Under the pieces are notes generated by a model. The model was given only the letters and a program-made list of their open reading frames with translations. It was not told the DNA's origin and did no database searches. Both the position numbers and the translations under genes were made by a program. This document shows positions 11,177-21,658 of a stretch of 60,000 nt of DNA, piece after piece. The DNA comes from Nymphaea colorata. Its lineage: Eukaryota; Streptophyta; Magnoliopsida; Nymphaeales; Nymphaeaceae. The DNA is taken from NCBI RefSeq assembly GCF_008831285.2, contig NC_045149.1:22328535-22388534 (forward strand). Reading direction: 5' to 3'. Each line of letters starts with the position of its first letter. Positions within the stretch are counted from its first letter, which is position 1.

Positions 11177-11442
11177 TTTGGTGCTCCTCTCCTGAACGCG
11201 CAGGCCACACTTCCTTTTCCAGCCTCTTCCCGGATCCCCTGCTTTGTATTGCTTCGTGGTACAAAGATCGGTTCGGCGACTACCTCGCCTTGGAGCGTTC
11301 CTTCTTCTTCGTGGGGCTGGTCTGGCATGAGCTGTTCTTCATCTGGCCCCTCGCCATCGCCAACGCCTACGCCATGCTCGCCAGGAGGTCCTGGTTCAAT
11401 ACCACCTGCCTCATCTTGGGATCCTCGCTCCTTACCTCCATG
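11177..11442 (+). pseudogene. TMEM97 / sigma-2-receptor-like first exon, frameshifted
   Basis: One frame gives APLLNAQATLP (family form APLIDAQTCLP). A frameshift then leads into LFPDPLLCIASWYKDRFGDYL, FVGLVWHELFF, WPLAIANAY and SWFNTTCLI, ending at TSM followed by GTCAGT (donor-like, 11443). These are the conserved segments of the plant EXPERA-type four-helix membrane protein related to human TMEM97. The segment is GC-richer than its surroundings. The downstream exon is not identifiable, so I call a broken fragment; a sequencing error at the frameshift is possible. The open frame continuing to 11793 is CT-rich non-coding sequence. Confidence 0.65.
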
Positions 11443-12723
11443 GTCAGTCATTTCTCCCTCTCTCTCTCTCGCCCGAGATCCGATGATTCGGAGGCTCGAT
11501 CTGTTACTCGAGGGAATTCTCACGATCGTGAAACCCTCCGCTTCATTCACGCGCGTCTTCCTTCTCCTCTTCCTCTTCAGCCTGCTCTACCGGGCCACCT
11601 TGGCCTTTACAACCGGTTGAAAAAGGTATACGCCTCTCTCTCTCTTTCTCTTTCTCTCCAATCGACCGACCCAAAAATCATCGGTGCCAGTTTCTCTGTC
11701 TCTCGCACAGCTATACCTCTCCTACCTACGGCTGACCAGCGAGTGTCGTCGGCACCGGTCTCTCTCTCGTCCTCCGTTGTCTTCCTTTTTTAGTTGATGT
11801 TGCTCTCCGTTGCTTGATTTGTTCACGATTTACTTCAAATGCCGCAAATGATTTGTTCTGCTTCAGTTGATGTTTATTGTCCATGCTTTTTTATCATATT
11901 GAGAAACATGTTTGTTGCAGACAAGTTGTCTGATGAAATGCCTCAACTATATACACTTTGTTGTGCTTCAGGTAGGAAGCTGTGTTTGTTGTGTCCATAG
12001 TGAGCTTACGTTTGGAACTCGAAAACCCATTTTTATCTTCTGATATAATATGAGTAGGGAGTGGTGCTTGTTGTAGCAAAAAGTTGAGTAGATAATGAAC
12101 CAGTTAGACACATGCCGGTCACTGGATTTATTTTGACATTTTTCAAGAAAATATTGAAGGGATCATGTTCTGTTACTCAGAAAATGGTTTTTCTCATCTT
12201 GTTCAATCTTTTCCCTAGTAAGTTTTGGGATTTTGAGGAAACGACAGGTTCTTTGCATTCTTAGTCTAAGAATTGTGTTAACATTGTCGATGATTACTGA
12301 TGATGCACCAGCTTTTATGAGGGTTATGGGGCACTACAGAATTTTATTGTTGTTGGAGGCTGATGAATCAGATTTAGCTTGTAATTTCGACTGAGCTCAT
12401 TGGTTAGATTGCAGTGTAGCATGCCTGTCTGAGATGCCTTAGAGGTGTGGTTGTTAAAGGTCTGGCTTCAATGGTCTATTGGCTAGCGGCAGTGGTATTT
12501 AAAATTTCTATTGCTCATTTGGGGCTCAAGTTATTGCCTTACTGGTTCTGCTTGCTGGCAGGCAGTGGCATCTTACTATTCGGAAAAACTGAGCCATAGT
12601 ATTGTCAAACTGAATTGAATCTGCCCATGTGAATCTGGTGACAATGTCATTAACATTGAGACATGGTCGGTATCTATGTTTTGATCAGTTTCAGCACTGA
12701 TTTTTTTTCTTCTTTTTCATCTT
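11443..12723. other. non-coding, possible intron remnant
   Basis: It starts with CT-rich DNA (CT runs at 11457-11470 and 11634-11660), then unique AT-rich sequence. A weak acceptor followed by an acidic short frame near 11915-11970 could be a decayed second TMEM97 exon, but I cannot support it. Confidence 0.4.
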
Positions 12724-12816
12724 CTTTTTCTTAGCCTCTTCAACTTCCAAAATACTGCAGTCCACTGCACTTTTTCTTAGCCTCTTCAACTTCCAAAATA
12801 CTGCAGTCCACTGCAC
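12724..12816 (+). repeat. 46-bp tandem duplication
   Basis: Two nearly identical 46-bp units, each starting CTTTTTCTTAGCCTCTTC and containing ACTGCAGTCCACTGCA, lie head to tail. The high identity implies recent duplication. Confidence 0.9.
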
Positions 12817-13129
12817 TCTTGGAACTGCTCCAAATATTAGACTAACAGTTAGTTAAACCGTCAGTGCCTAACCTGAGTGGTTGTCTATCACAAAATAGCA
12901 GCTTAAACAATCACCTCTCTTATCATCTGACTTCTCAATTTGAGTACTCACACGGCAGTGGCATGGAGACATCCCCAGCACCATGCCTAGTCCACTTTGA
13001 TGTTGAGAATTAGATGCATTGTCAACTGGTATGTCAGGTCCAGATCCAGGATCCTCCTTCATCAACCCTTTCTCTTTTTTCTTCTTTGATTTCCCACTAT
13101 TTTCAAGACCTTTTTCAGATGAATCTCTT

Positions 13130-13200
13130 TTCCTGCTTGTGTTCACAGAGCATGGAGACAAAACCCAAATAAGTGAATATACTGCATTGGAAGCCATGAT
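13130..13200 (+). pseudogene. possible GDT1-like transporter scrap
   Basis: Following TTCACAG the frame reads EHGDKTQISEYTALEAM, resembling the EWGDKSQIATI signature of GDT1/UPF0016 manganese/calcium transporters. The match is short (about 18 residues), the normally conserved Trp is His, and the rest of the protein is not seen. It could be chance. Confidence 0.28.
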
Positions 13201-13427
13201 GCCATGATGGCGGTGGGAATATACGCCTGTAAGTGGTTCTCAAAGCACCCAATCAATCTTGTTAACGAGTATTTTCTGACGTATACTTTGCCTTTCAGTT
13301 CTTGAATTTTCATGCTTGGAACCCCCCTTTCTCTTCTATGCATGCAGGGTGCCACATTCTTCAATAATGATCTAGAGAGGTAACAAATTAGCAGTTTATA
13401 TTAGAATTATACTTTCTTGCTTTGCAG

Positions 13428-13774
13428 GCCAAGCTGAAAAAGGAGATACCAACCGAGTAATTCCTTTCAAATTTTATTGTTCAAGGAATGGTGTGTTGAC
13501 TGAAGAGAGCATATATGAAATCACATACCATGGAAAGGAAAGAATGCCTGTGACTACACTGACTGTTTGCTTTTACAGGTTTTTCTCTCTTTAGGGTGTG
13601 ATATTTAAGTAAGGTTGTTCCTGTTCATTGCAGGGATTTGGTGAGAAATGAACGCCAAGAGGTCAGTGTACATTCGGACCTAGTTTGCAAGATGATGAAA
13701 TCAAACTCCTAGCCATGTTTGTGAAGTCGCAGGCTGAACAAGGATGGTCGAACGTTGAAATTTATAAAGATTGA
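13428..13774 (+). pseudogene. cytochrome c6A (chloroplast lumen), last two exons
   Basis: Exon one (about 13428-13549) ends RNGVLTEESIYEITYHGKERMP and stops at a GTGACT donor. Exon two starts after TTGCAG at 13634: GFGEK, stop, TPRGQCTFGP, then LQDDEIKLLAMFVKSQAEQGW, ending TGA at 13772-13774. This matches the C-terminus of plant cytochrome c6A, a thylakoid-lumen haem protein with an extra disulphide loop. The loop cysteine after GFGEK is a TGA stop. Exons with the haem CxxCH motif are absent, so this is a truncated relic with a preserved intron (13550-13633). Confidence 0.78.
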
Positions 13775-14859
13775 TGTTTGTAGACAAGGGCATTTCTATA
13801 GAAAGGAGCGCTTAAAATATTGAATAATATACTATTTATACATCTCCTTGATATTGTCAGAAAAAACTACTACCGGAATCTTAGATGCACCACTTCTGGT
13901 TCAACATGGCGAACTCGTTTCAGCTTGTTTGTCAATTTTCTTCATTAATGAAAAAACAAGCTGTTTTGGGTCTTATCTTTTGGTTGTTTTGAATAGTTGG
14001 CACGTACAACTCAGTAAGGTCTGCAAGCTGGAGGATATATGTCCTAGTTGTCTTAGCATTGTTAATGTAACATTTGCAGTTGATTGACTTTCTTTCGTCC
14101 TGCTTCATGGTAAAATTTATTATTGTTTCAACTACTAACTAGTTCTCTCTCTGTCACGCTCTCACTCACTCTCTCTCTCTCTCTCACGAGAAGTGCAGAA
14201 TGGTAGGTCAATTGTCATATTTGTGAAGTATTTCTTGAAAAAAAATGATAGATGTTTTTAGTCTACGATTCACCACCTCATAGAAGTTGCCCTCAAGAAA
14301 GGGGGCTAACCATAGAAAACACAAATATCGACCAGAACGGATAGATCGAACATGACAGAAACAAACGTTAGACAGGACAAATTGAACAAACACACGAAAC
14401 AAACGCTGGATAAAAAAAATGTAGTGTTCTGTTCTTAAAATCATCAAATGGTGGACAATGAACATCATTGTCGATAAGGACAAGACAGTAGTATAATGGA
14501 CAGGACGTCATGTCTGTTCTGTCCCAATGGACAGCAATCAGATGACCTCTTAGTGATGCGACATCAATCGCATGACTAAAGGTTGAACTCTATAGTCTTC
14601 ATGGACGATGCAAACTTAGACCACGTCGTAGGAGGTTGAACGTGCGCGAAATGAAATCGTGTCTAAAAGGGCAGGGTTTTCAGTAGCATGGGATGGATTG
14701 TGTCACTAAAGGGTAAGCCCCGTTGACATGTCATCAAAAGGTTGAATATGACGCTAATTGCGTTCTTAAAGCTCAAACCCTTCAGGATATATCTTTATAA
14801 GTTTTAGAAGTTTTTATATCGACTTTCATATTTTTAAAATAAATATGATAACTTTTTTC
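13775..14859. other. intergenic, no gene seen
   Basis: AT-rich sequence with a CT tract at about 14146-14187. I looked for Helitron-like ends bounding the upstream gene fragments and saw no convincing hairpin plus CTRR terminus. Confidence 0.5.
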
Positions 14860-15290
14860 ACCGCTTCACAACCACTCAAGCTAAATCAAGGCCAGGATGA
14901 TTTTGATTTAGGTACTTGGTTTGAAAATGTTGATCTCAAGTCCTCTCCGAGGCAATAATATTGCAAAACTCGGTTTTGAATCGAGTGCTGAGTGCGCAGG
15001 GTTGCCGATTTAGAGAATTGGCCACCCACCACTTATATATATATATATCACAAGTAATATATATATATATATATACCACAAGTAATATTCTTAAAATAGT
15101 ATCCTGCATTTAAAACTATGGAGGAATAAGAGATAAATGTTAGTAATAAGGCCCTCTTTCTCTCTCTTACAAAACCATAAAAAAAAATGAAGAAAAGATA
15201 GAGGAAGAAGACACCATGATTTTATGTGGTTAAAAAACCAAGTTCTCCAATGTCCACTCCTGCACAACCTTTTTTTTTTTATTATCACAT
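14860..15290 (+). repeat. dispersed direct repeat, partner at 38240-38640
   Basis: About 400 bp, from TTCACAACCACTCAAGCTA through GATCTCAAGTCCTCTC and GAGAATTGGCCACCC to TCTCC(A/T)ATGTCCAC, recurs at 38240-38640 in the same orientation. This copy has a gained duplication of an (AT)n-CACAAGTAATAT unit at 15033-15090. Family unknown. Confidence 0.82.
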
Positions 15291-15329
15291 AAAGGTCAAG
15301 AATACAAGGAACCACTCCCGTCTTAGGGA

Positions 15330-15843
15330 GGTCAACGGACCAGATTCAGATTAAATATACCTTTAACCATATCTGCTTTTTTGGATATTTACATATTCGT
15401 ATTTGAATACGAATAAAGAAAACCATATCCAAATCCCAATAAAAAATTTGATTTTACATTTTGAATCCGATCCAAATCTAATTTTTATATTCATATTCAT
15501 ATCTGAATCTGAATCCGAATTTTGTGCCAATTTTCAAAATGTAATAGAATTAGGCACATGATATTTGTCTAGAAATTAATTCGATCTGAATCCGTGTCCA
15601 TTTCTTAATCAGTTATTAATTTTTTTTTCCATATACGATTTTTTCAAATCGGTTTTGTCAAATGTCCGATTCAAATAGAATATATTGACATCTCTACCTC
15701 CTCTTAAACATAATAATTAGGATAAACCCACAAAAAGATATGTAGAAATCATGCAATATTAAGTGTAGATCAACCTCTATATTCCAACATGTCACTGTAT
15801 AAACTCTTAAATGAAAAGGGAAGAGGTTGTGAAAAGTGACCTT
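15330..15843. repeat. degenerate 'GGATTTGGATTCAGAT' repeat and intergenic DNA
   Basis: Bases 15330-15690 are rich in variants of GGATTTGGATTCGGATT and its complement; similar stretches occur at 26800-27170, 27945-28140 and 54955-55080. They look like relics of one dispersed family. Nothing else is seen up to the DUF247 stop codon. Confidence 0.55.
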
Positions 15844-16241
15844 TCATCGGAAAGGTGGACCTTGCCATTCTAGTGTCAAGTATGTTTGGGGAGGTGATAG
15901 GCTAACATGGCATACAACATTTGGAGGAAAGTGAATGAGCACAGCGGCGAGGGAGCAGTACGACCACGGGCTCCTGAAAAAGGTGCGTCTCAGATCGGCC
16001 CATCTCGAGATCCCTTCTCTCTCACAGTGCGTGTTGATGTCCTTTCGAATCTTAGACAGCATGTCGATCCCATACATGCCTCTTAGCTTTAGATCCTTGA
16101 AGAAGTCAACGACATCTTCCAGGCTACCGAGCTGATTTGGAAGTCAAGGCTCGGGCGTCGGCGGCAGTGAGTAGAAGGTCACTGAGAAGGCGAAGGTAGG
16201 ACGACACTGGCTGCACAGGGTGGTCGTCAACTTCCACAACG
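15844..16241 (-). pseudogene. DUF247 gene copy C, C-terminal part
   Basis: Downstream half of the DUF247 gene whose N-terminal half is at 21659-22525. From the copia junction it reads HPVQPVSSYLRLLSDLLLT, ADARALTSK, a small deletion with frameshift, then LGSLEDVVDFFKDLKLRGMYG, SKIRKDINTHCEREGISRW, RRTFFRSPWSYCSLAAVL and a tail ending at TGA 15844-15846. In copy E the matching end is a clear transmembrane helix (WTLAAAIVLLVLTSLQALY); here a shift after LAAVL replaces it. Confidence 0.87.
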
Positions 16242-16532
16242 TGTTAAAGGAAGAGGAATAGGAACGATGGGGAGGAGAAAGAAACAGTATTTCTCATTGT
16301 GTTACTATGAATCATTTACAAGGTATATATAGAGGCTAAGAATCAAGAAACGATCCCTGATTTCTGCTCGTACAAGATTATCATTCCTAATTCATTGAGA
16401 TTTCTCAATCTGCAACGTCTAACAACTCATCCTCTTGATTTGGGCGATCTCTGATTCCTTGATTTTGGGCAATCTCTGATTCCTTGATTTTGGGCAATCT
16501 TCTTCAACCGTTACAGAGAGTAACGTTCAACA
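16242..16532 (-). repeat. LTR (3' in element orientation), 291 bp
   Basis: On the + strand it runs TGTTAAAGG...TTCAACA. It matches the other LTR with roughly a dozen or more substitutions by eye and is 25 bp longer because a unit (CTCTGATTCCTTGATTTTGGG plus flank) is duplicated at about 16445-16500. GGTATATATAGAGG inside is shared by both LTRs. Confidence 0.93.
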
Positions 16533-16539
16533 CTCCCCC

Positions 16540-19500
16540 TTAAGTTGGTGCTCCATGATCGATGAGACCCAACTTGCATCTGAATTTTATAAACAAGTCT
16601 TTTCCCAATGCCTTAGTAAAAATGTCTACTGTTTGATTTTCAGTGTCAATTTACTTAGTACAAATCTCCTTTTTTTGGATCTTCTCTCGAATGACATGGC
16701 AGTCGATCTCAATATGTTTCGTTCTTTCATGAAACACCATATTTGCAGATATGTGTACTGCTGCTTGATTGTCACAATGTAATGCTGCTTGATTGTCACA
16801 ATGTAATTCCATTGGTTGATGAAGAATAATTCCAAAATCATTAAAAATGTACTTTATCCAAGTCATCTTACAAGAAGTCAATGCCATTGCTCTATATTCG
16901 GCTTCTGCTGAAGACCTTGAAATAATTGTTTGTTTCTTTACTTTCCAAGATATTGGACTTTCTCCTATGAAAATGCAAAAACGTGAAGTGGATCTCCTTG
17001 TCATTGGGCAAGATGCCCAATCTGAATCACAAAAGGCTTTGATAATCATGTCACTATGGGATGATAAGAAGACCTCATAACTTGCTGTAGATTTGATGTA
17101 GCGAAGGATCCTGAAAGCTGCCTCTAAGTGTGTTGTTCTTGGCTGCGACATGAACTGACTCAACATGTGAACACTGTGCATAATATCAGGTCGTTTAATG
17201 GTTAGATAGACCAAACGACCAATTATTTTTTTGAAAAAGGTGGGATATTGTAATAGTTGTTCTTTTTCATCATCCAACTTTAAATGTTGCACAATGGGTG
17301 TTTCACTAGGTTTGGCACCACTATATCTGGAGATATCCAATGTGTACTTCTTTTGGGATAAAAAAATCTCTTTCTTTGATCGGGCTACTTCAATACCCAA
17401 AAAGTATTTTAAATATCCCAAATCCTTCAATTGAAATTTGTTATTGAGGATGACTTTCAGTTTCTCAATGGCATCACGATTGTTTCCCACAATAATTATA
17501 TCATCAACATACACAATGATGAAAATACTGCCTTATTTATTGATATTGAAGAACAAGGAATATCAGCCTTAGATTGAGAGAAGCCAAGGTGTTTGAGAGT
17601 CTCTGATAGTTTAAAAAACCAGTTGCAAGATGACTGTTTGAGACCATATAAGGATTTGTTTAGCCGACACACCTTGTTCTTTCCCTGTCGGGTAAACCCG
17701 GGAGGCAGTGTCATGTAGACTTCTTCATGTAGATCACCATGGAGGAAGGCATTGTTGACATCAATTTGAGAGAGACTCCAACCTTTGATGGCTGCAACTG
17801 ATAAAAAACATCGAATAGTGGTGATTTTAGCAACCGGAGAAAATGTCTCTGTGTAATCAATGCATTCAGTTTGAGTATACCCTTTAGCAACGAGTTTAGC
17901 CTTACAACGTTCAATAGTACCATTGACATGATACTTGATTTTATAGACTCATCGGCAGCCAATAGGGTGTTTTCCTGGTGGGAGAGAAACGAAATCCCAA
18001 GTTGAGTTGGCTTCTAGTGCCTGAATTTCAGCTGTCATAGCGTCTCTCCATTCTTGATGTTGCATTGCCTCTTGGAAGATGGACGGCTCATGGAGATTGA
18101 GAATAGATGTAAGGAAAGCTTGATAAGTAGGAGAAAACTTGTCTAAATGAAGGTAGTGACACAAGGGGTACCTCGTTCCTTTAGGTTGCATATGTGCTGA
18201 CGTCAATTCAGAAAATGTGGGCTGGGCGATGGAATAACATTGATATTCTTTAAGATGTGAAGGTGGAACGCGCCGTCTAGTTGATCGCTGCAATTGAGTG
18301 TCAGAGGAATCGAGGTGGGGGTTAATAGTGTCAACAATGTTAGGTTCGTGGTGATCCGATGGTGGTGCCGGTGGCGAGGGTGTAGGTGATTGAGGTGGAG
18401 GAGGTTGTGGTGGGCTGGTTGGGGAAGGTTGGGGTACATATTCAAGTGATTCTTGAGATGGTAGAGGTATAACAACTTCACTATCTTGGACTTGGTGGTT
18501 TTGAAAAAGAAATGTATTTTCTATAAACTTAACATCTCAACTAGTGAAAATTTCATTGGTGTCAAGATCATAGAGTTTATAGGCATTTTGACCATAAGGG
18601 TATCCGACAAAGACACAGTTACGTGATCGTGAGTCAAATTTATGGACGTGAGCAATATTTAAAATATCTTTGTATTTGCGTTCAACCACTCCATTTTGTT
18701 GAGGAGTGGTGACACAAGAATGTTGACGCTCGATGCCTTTATGATGTAAAAAATTGTCCATATTTGCAGAAAAAAATTCAGCTCCATTATCACTTCAGAT
18801 TTTTTTAATGGAGGTTTGAACTTGATTTTCCACTAAATTGATAAATTTTTTAATATAAAAGAATGTCTCCGATTTATAACGCATGAGAAAAACCCATGTG
18901 CAACGTGAGAAATCATCCACTACAGTGAGGAAATAATGAGCGCCAGACAGTGATGGTGTATTGTAACCTCCCCAAATATCACAATGAATCAATTGAAATA
19001 TGCTAGTGGTGGATATTGAACTACTAGGAAAAGGTAAACGAGTTTGTTTGACAAGATAACATATGGAGCAGTACTCATTAACATGAGAGGAATCAATAAA
19101 ACGAAACAAGGACTTTAAGAAAGCAAATGAAGGGTGACCAAGTCTAACATGCCATAGAACATATTGGTCTGGTGAGGAAGCGGCGGCGCGTGGTTCTTCA
19201 TCCTCATGGATATACAAGCCATTCTGCATTCCACCCTTCCCAATCGTCTTCATCTTGCGTCGGTCCTGAATGGTACAAGAATGAGTATCAAAGATAACTT
19301 GACAATTGTTTTGAGCAACCAACTTGAACACAGATAAAAGGTTAAAAGAAAAGGTAGAAAAGGTGGGAACACATAAGACATGAAGTAATGTAATAGAAGA
19401 ATTTAAATATAACTGACCAACATGGGTGACTAGAGTAGTGGAACCATTAGGGAGCTTAACGGGATTAGATTGAGCTAAAGAAGGGAAAATGAAGTTAGAC

Positions 19501-20600
19501 AAGAATTTAGTAATATGGTGTGTAGCTCCGGTATCAATTATCCATACTTGAAAGGAAGCTAAACAAACAATGGGTGACTCTAACATACCTGCCAGGTTGA
19601 CCTTGGGTGTTTTGGAATTTATGAATTTCATAAACTGATGGTATAGTTCTGGTGTGAGGGGAGGCGACTGCTCTTGAGACTTTGTGGATGGAGGAATTGA
19701 CAATGCATCATTGGTAGAATGAAGGTTTGCTTGAGGCTGCTGTCGTTGGCCATTAGAAGTGCTCTTCTTGAGAAAACCGTGAAGGAGGTAGCAGTGAGCC
19801 TTAATATGCCCAAGTCGTCCACAGTGTTCACATTGAGGTCTAGTTCGACCCTTAAAGCGGTTGTTGTCATTTTTCTGTTTCTTCACAATAGCTGCTGAAA
19901 TGTTGTCAGATTGTAGGGGAACGTGAAGATCACGTTGGCATTCCTCTTGAACCAGCAGGGCGTAAGCTTTGGACGTGTTGGGGACAGGATCCATGAGTAA
20001 GATCTGGCTACGAATCGCTCCATAGCTCTCATTCAGCCCCATCAAGAACTGAATTAATCTGTCATGTTCTTGAATGTCATGTGCTTTCCTCATGGCTCCA
20101 CATTCACAGGTGAGAAGAGTGACAAGCGAATCATACTCATCCCAACGGCCCTTGATTTGAGTGTAATACGCACTAATGAAAGATTGTCCCTGTTTACAGT
20201 TAATAATCTGTTGTTAGATTTGATAAAGACGTGGAGCATTTGACAGGGAAAATCTAGCCTTTAATTCATGCCAAACGTTCGCAGCATTTGTGGCATAAAC
20301 GACTGTTGAAGTCAGGGACTTGTGAAGAGAATTCAGTAGCTAAGAAAGTACCATGTTGTTGGATCTCTCCCCAGAAACAATGAGAGAGTGAGGACCCGTG
20401 GGTTTCGAGATAGAACCATCATCAAAACCCATCTTATTTTTGGCTAAAAGAGCCATGGTCATGGCTCTTCTCCACGTTTCATAATTATCTCCAGTGAGCT
20501 GTTGGGATACAAGACATGTACCAGGGTTATCCGAATGATGAAGAAAGAATAGACTATCTTTTTGAGTGGTTGATGACATGGAATTACCTTGACATTCCAT
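16540..20600 (-). pseudogene. copia gag-pol polyprotein, broken
   Basis: Gag opens at ATG 20600 (MECQGNSMSS) with LTGDNYETWRRAM; a stop falls near 20340. The zinc knuckle CEHCGRLGHIKAHC lies at 19791-19832. Protease has WIIDTGATHH near 19520-19550. Pre-integrase (WHVRLGHPSF, CSICYLVKQ) and the integrase core (HCDIWGG, VVDDFSR, SDNGAEF after a stop, TPQQNGVVER) follow; a deletion near 18655 removes the segment after LNIAH. RT gives [20 protein letters not shown] and, after a frameshift near 17500, [11 protein letters not shown]. RNase H has RSSAEAEYRAMA and ends at TAA 16540-16542. RSSAEAEYRAMA and FHERTKHIEIDCH suggest an Ale/Retrofit-like lineage (inference). Confidence 0.93.
16761..16808 (-). 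repeat. 24-bp in-frame duplication in RNase H
   Basis: Two adjacent 24-bp copies encode HCDNQAAL and HCDNQAAV. The motif contains an RNase H catalytic aspartate, so the active-site segment is doubled without shifting the frame. Confidence 0.9.
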
Positions 20601-20890
20601 AAAGATCTGCCATAATGTGGCACAAAATTAATTAGTCGGACGCTTGTACAAAGATCCCCTTCACAGATCTCTAGTGAGAGGACACTGCAGGGAGTAGACG
20701 CCCCAAATTTCACAACGATCAGTGCTCTCCTTGTAAATTGCGCCCTGATTTTGTCTTTGAGGAAGGCGCAAGTCTGCTCAGCCAAGATCAAGGGGTGCAG
20801 GGTCGGTGCACACCCACCACCGGAGGAATATAAGGTTTAAAGAAAGACAAAAGTGAAGAGGGCGCTTGTGTCGTTCGTGAGTGAGAGTAG

Positions 20891-21130
20891 GGGCGATGCA
20901 GGAAATGGCGCTGGAGCCGGCGATGCAGGAGTAGGCACTCGAGCGAGCGCTTGAGCAGGCGATGCAGGAGCCGGCGTTCGAGCGGGCGAGCGTGGGACGC
21001 AAAGGGCAGGCGCTCGAGCGGGTGGGCGATGAAGAGGGCAAGCGCTCGAGCGGGCGATGCAGAGGGCAAGCGCTCGAGCGGGCGGGCGATGCAGAGGGCA
21101 AGCGCTCAAGTGGGCGATGCAGAGGGCTCG
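20891..21130 (-). repeat. GC-rich tandem repeat in the copia leader
   Basis: Between the PBS and the gag start lie units of about 28-32 bp such as GCGCTCGAGCGGGCG joined by GGCGATGCAGAGGGCAA; the clearest copies begin near 21010, 21042, 21070 and 21102, with decayed ones upstream to 20891. Open frames in all directions are a by-product of this composition. The self-complementary CTCGAG/GCGCTCGAGCGC segments could form stable RNA structure in the transcript leader. Confidence 0.85.
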
Positions 21131-21378
21131 AACGAGGGACAAAGGACGATGCAGGAGATGGCTCAAGTAGAACTCTTCTATTCCTCCGACAAAAATTGGG
21201 ATTTCCCCAAAATCGGATTGGATCAGGATCTCATCTGCTGCTTGTGAGCAGGATTATCCACGACCAACAGAGAAGGTGTCAGGTCTGACAGATGAAGAGG
21301 AACGGTGACCTTTTGGCGGCAGCAAGAAAGTAGGCAGTAGAACCCTCTATTTTTTTCTATTCCTCACGATTGCGAACC

Positions 21379-21392
21379 TGGCTCTGATACCA
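21379..21392 (-). other. primer binding site (tRNA-iMet type)
   Basis: The minus-strand sequence TGGTATCAGAGCCA directly follows the 5' LTR. It is the usual plant copia match to the 3' end of initiator methionine tRNA, which primes reverse transcription. Confidence 0.9.
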
Positions 21393-21658
21393 TGTTAAAG
21401 GAAGAGGAATAGGAACGATGGTGAGGAGAATGAAATAGTATTTTTCATTGTGTTACTATGAATCATTTACATGGTATATATAGAAGCTAAGAATCAAGAA
21501 ACCATCCCTGATTTTTGCTCGTACAAGATTATCATTCCTAATTCGTTGAATTTCTCAATCTGCAACGTCTAACAACTCATCCTCTTGATTTTGGGCAATG
21601 TCTGATTCCTTGATTTTGGGCAATCTTCTTCAACCATTACAGGAAGTAATGTTCAACA
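21393..21658 (-). repeat. LTR (5' in element orientation), 266 bp
   Basis: On the + strand it runs TGTTAAAGG...TTCAACA, paired with 16242-16532. It has a single copy of the 25-bp unit that is doubled in the other LTR. Divergence of about 5% by eye indicates an old insertion. Confidence 0.93.

Larger units (their letters stand above)
16242..21658 (-). mobile_element. Ty1/copia retrotransposon with two LTRs, in DUF247 copy C
   Basis: The 5417-bp element has LTRs at 16242-16532 and 21393-21658. A PBS (TGGTATCAGAGCCA, complement of 21379-21392) matches initiator tRNA-Met, and a PPT (AAGGGGGAG) abuts the left LTR. It is flanked by a 5-bp duplication, CAACG (16237-16241, one change) and CAACA (21659-21663); copy A shows the site undivided. 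Coding order on the minus strand is gag, protease, integrase, RT, RNase H. Stops, a frameshift at the YVDD box and an integrase deletion make it inactive. Confidence 0.95.

Noticed and set aside
11443-11793. Continuation of the TMEM97-like frame
   Set aside because: Low-complexity CT-rich sequence beyond a plausible splice donor, with no resemblance to the second half of the family.
13775-15320. Helitron 3' end for the gene-fragment run
   Set aside because: I searched for a hairpin followed by CTRR near a T. Sites such as ACTAACTAGT (14137) lack a preceding GC-rich hairpin.
20778-21288. Open frames on both strands rich in Ala, Arg, Ser and Leu
   Set aside because: By-product of the GCGCTCGAGC tandem repeat in the copia leader; the same DNA is open in several phases.
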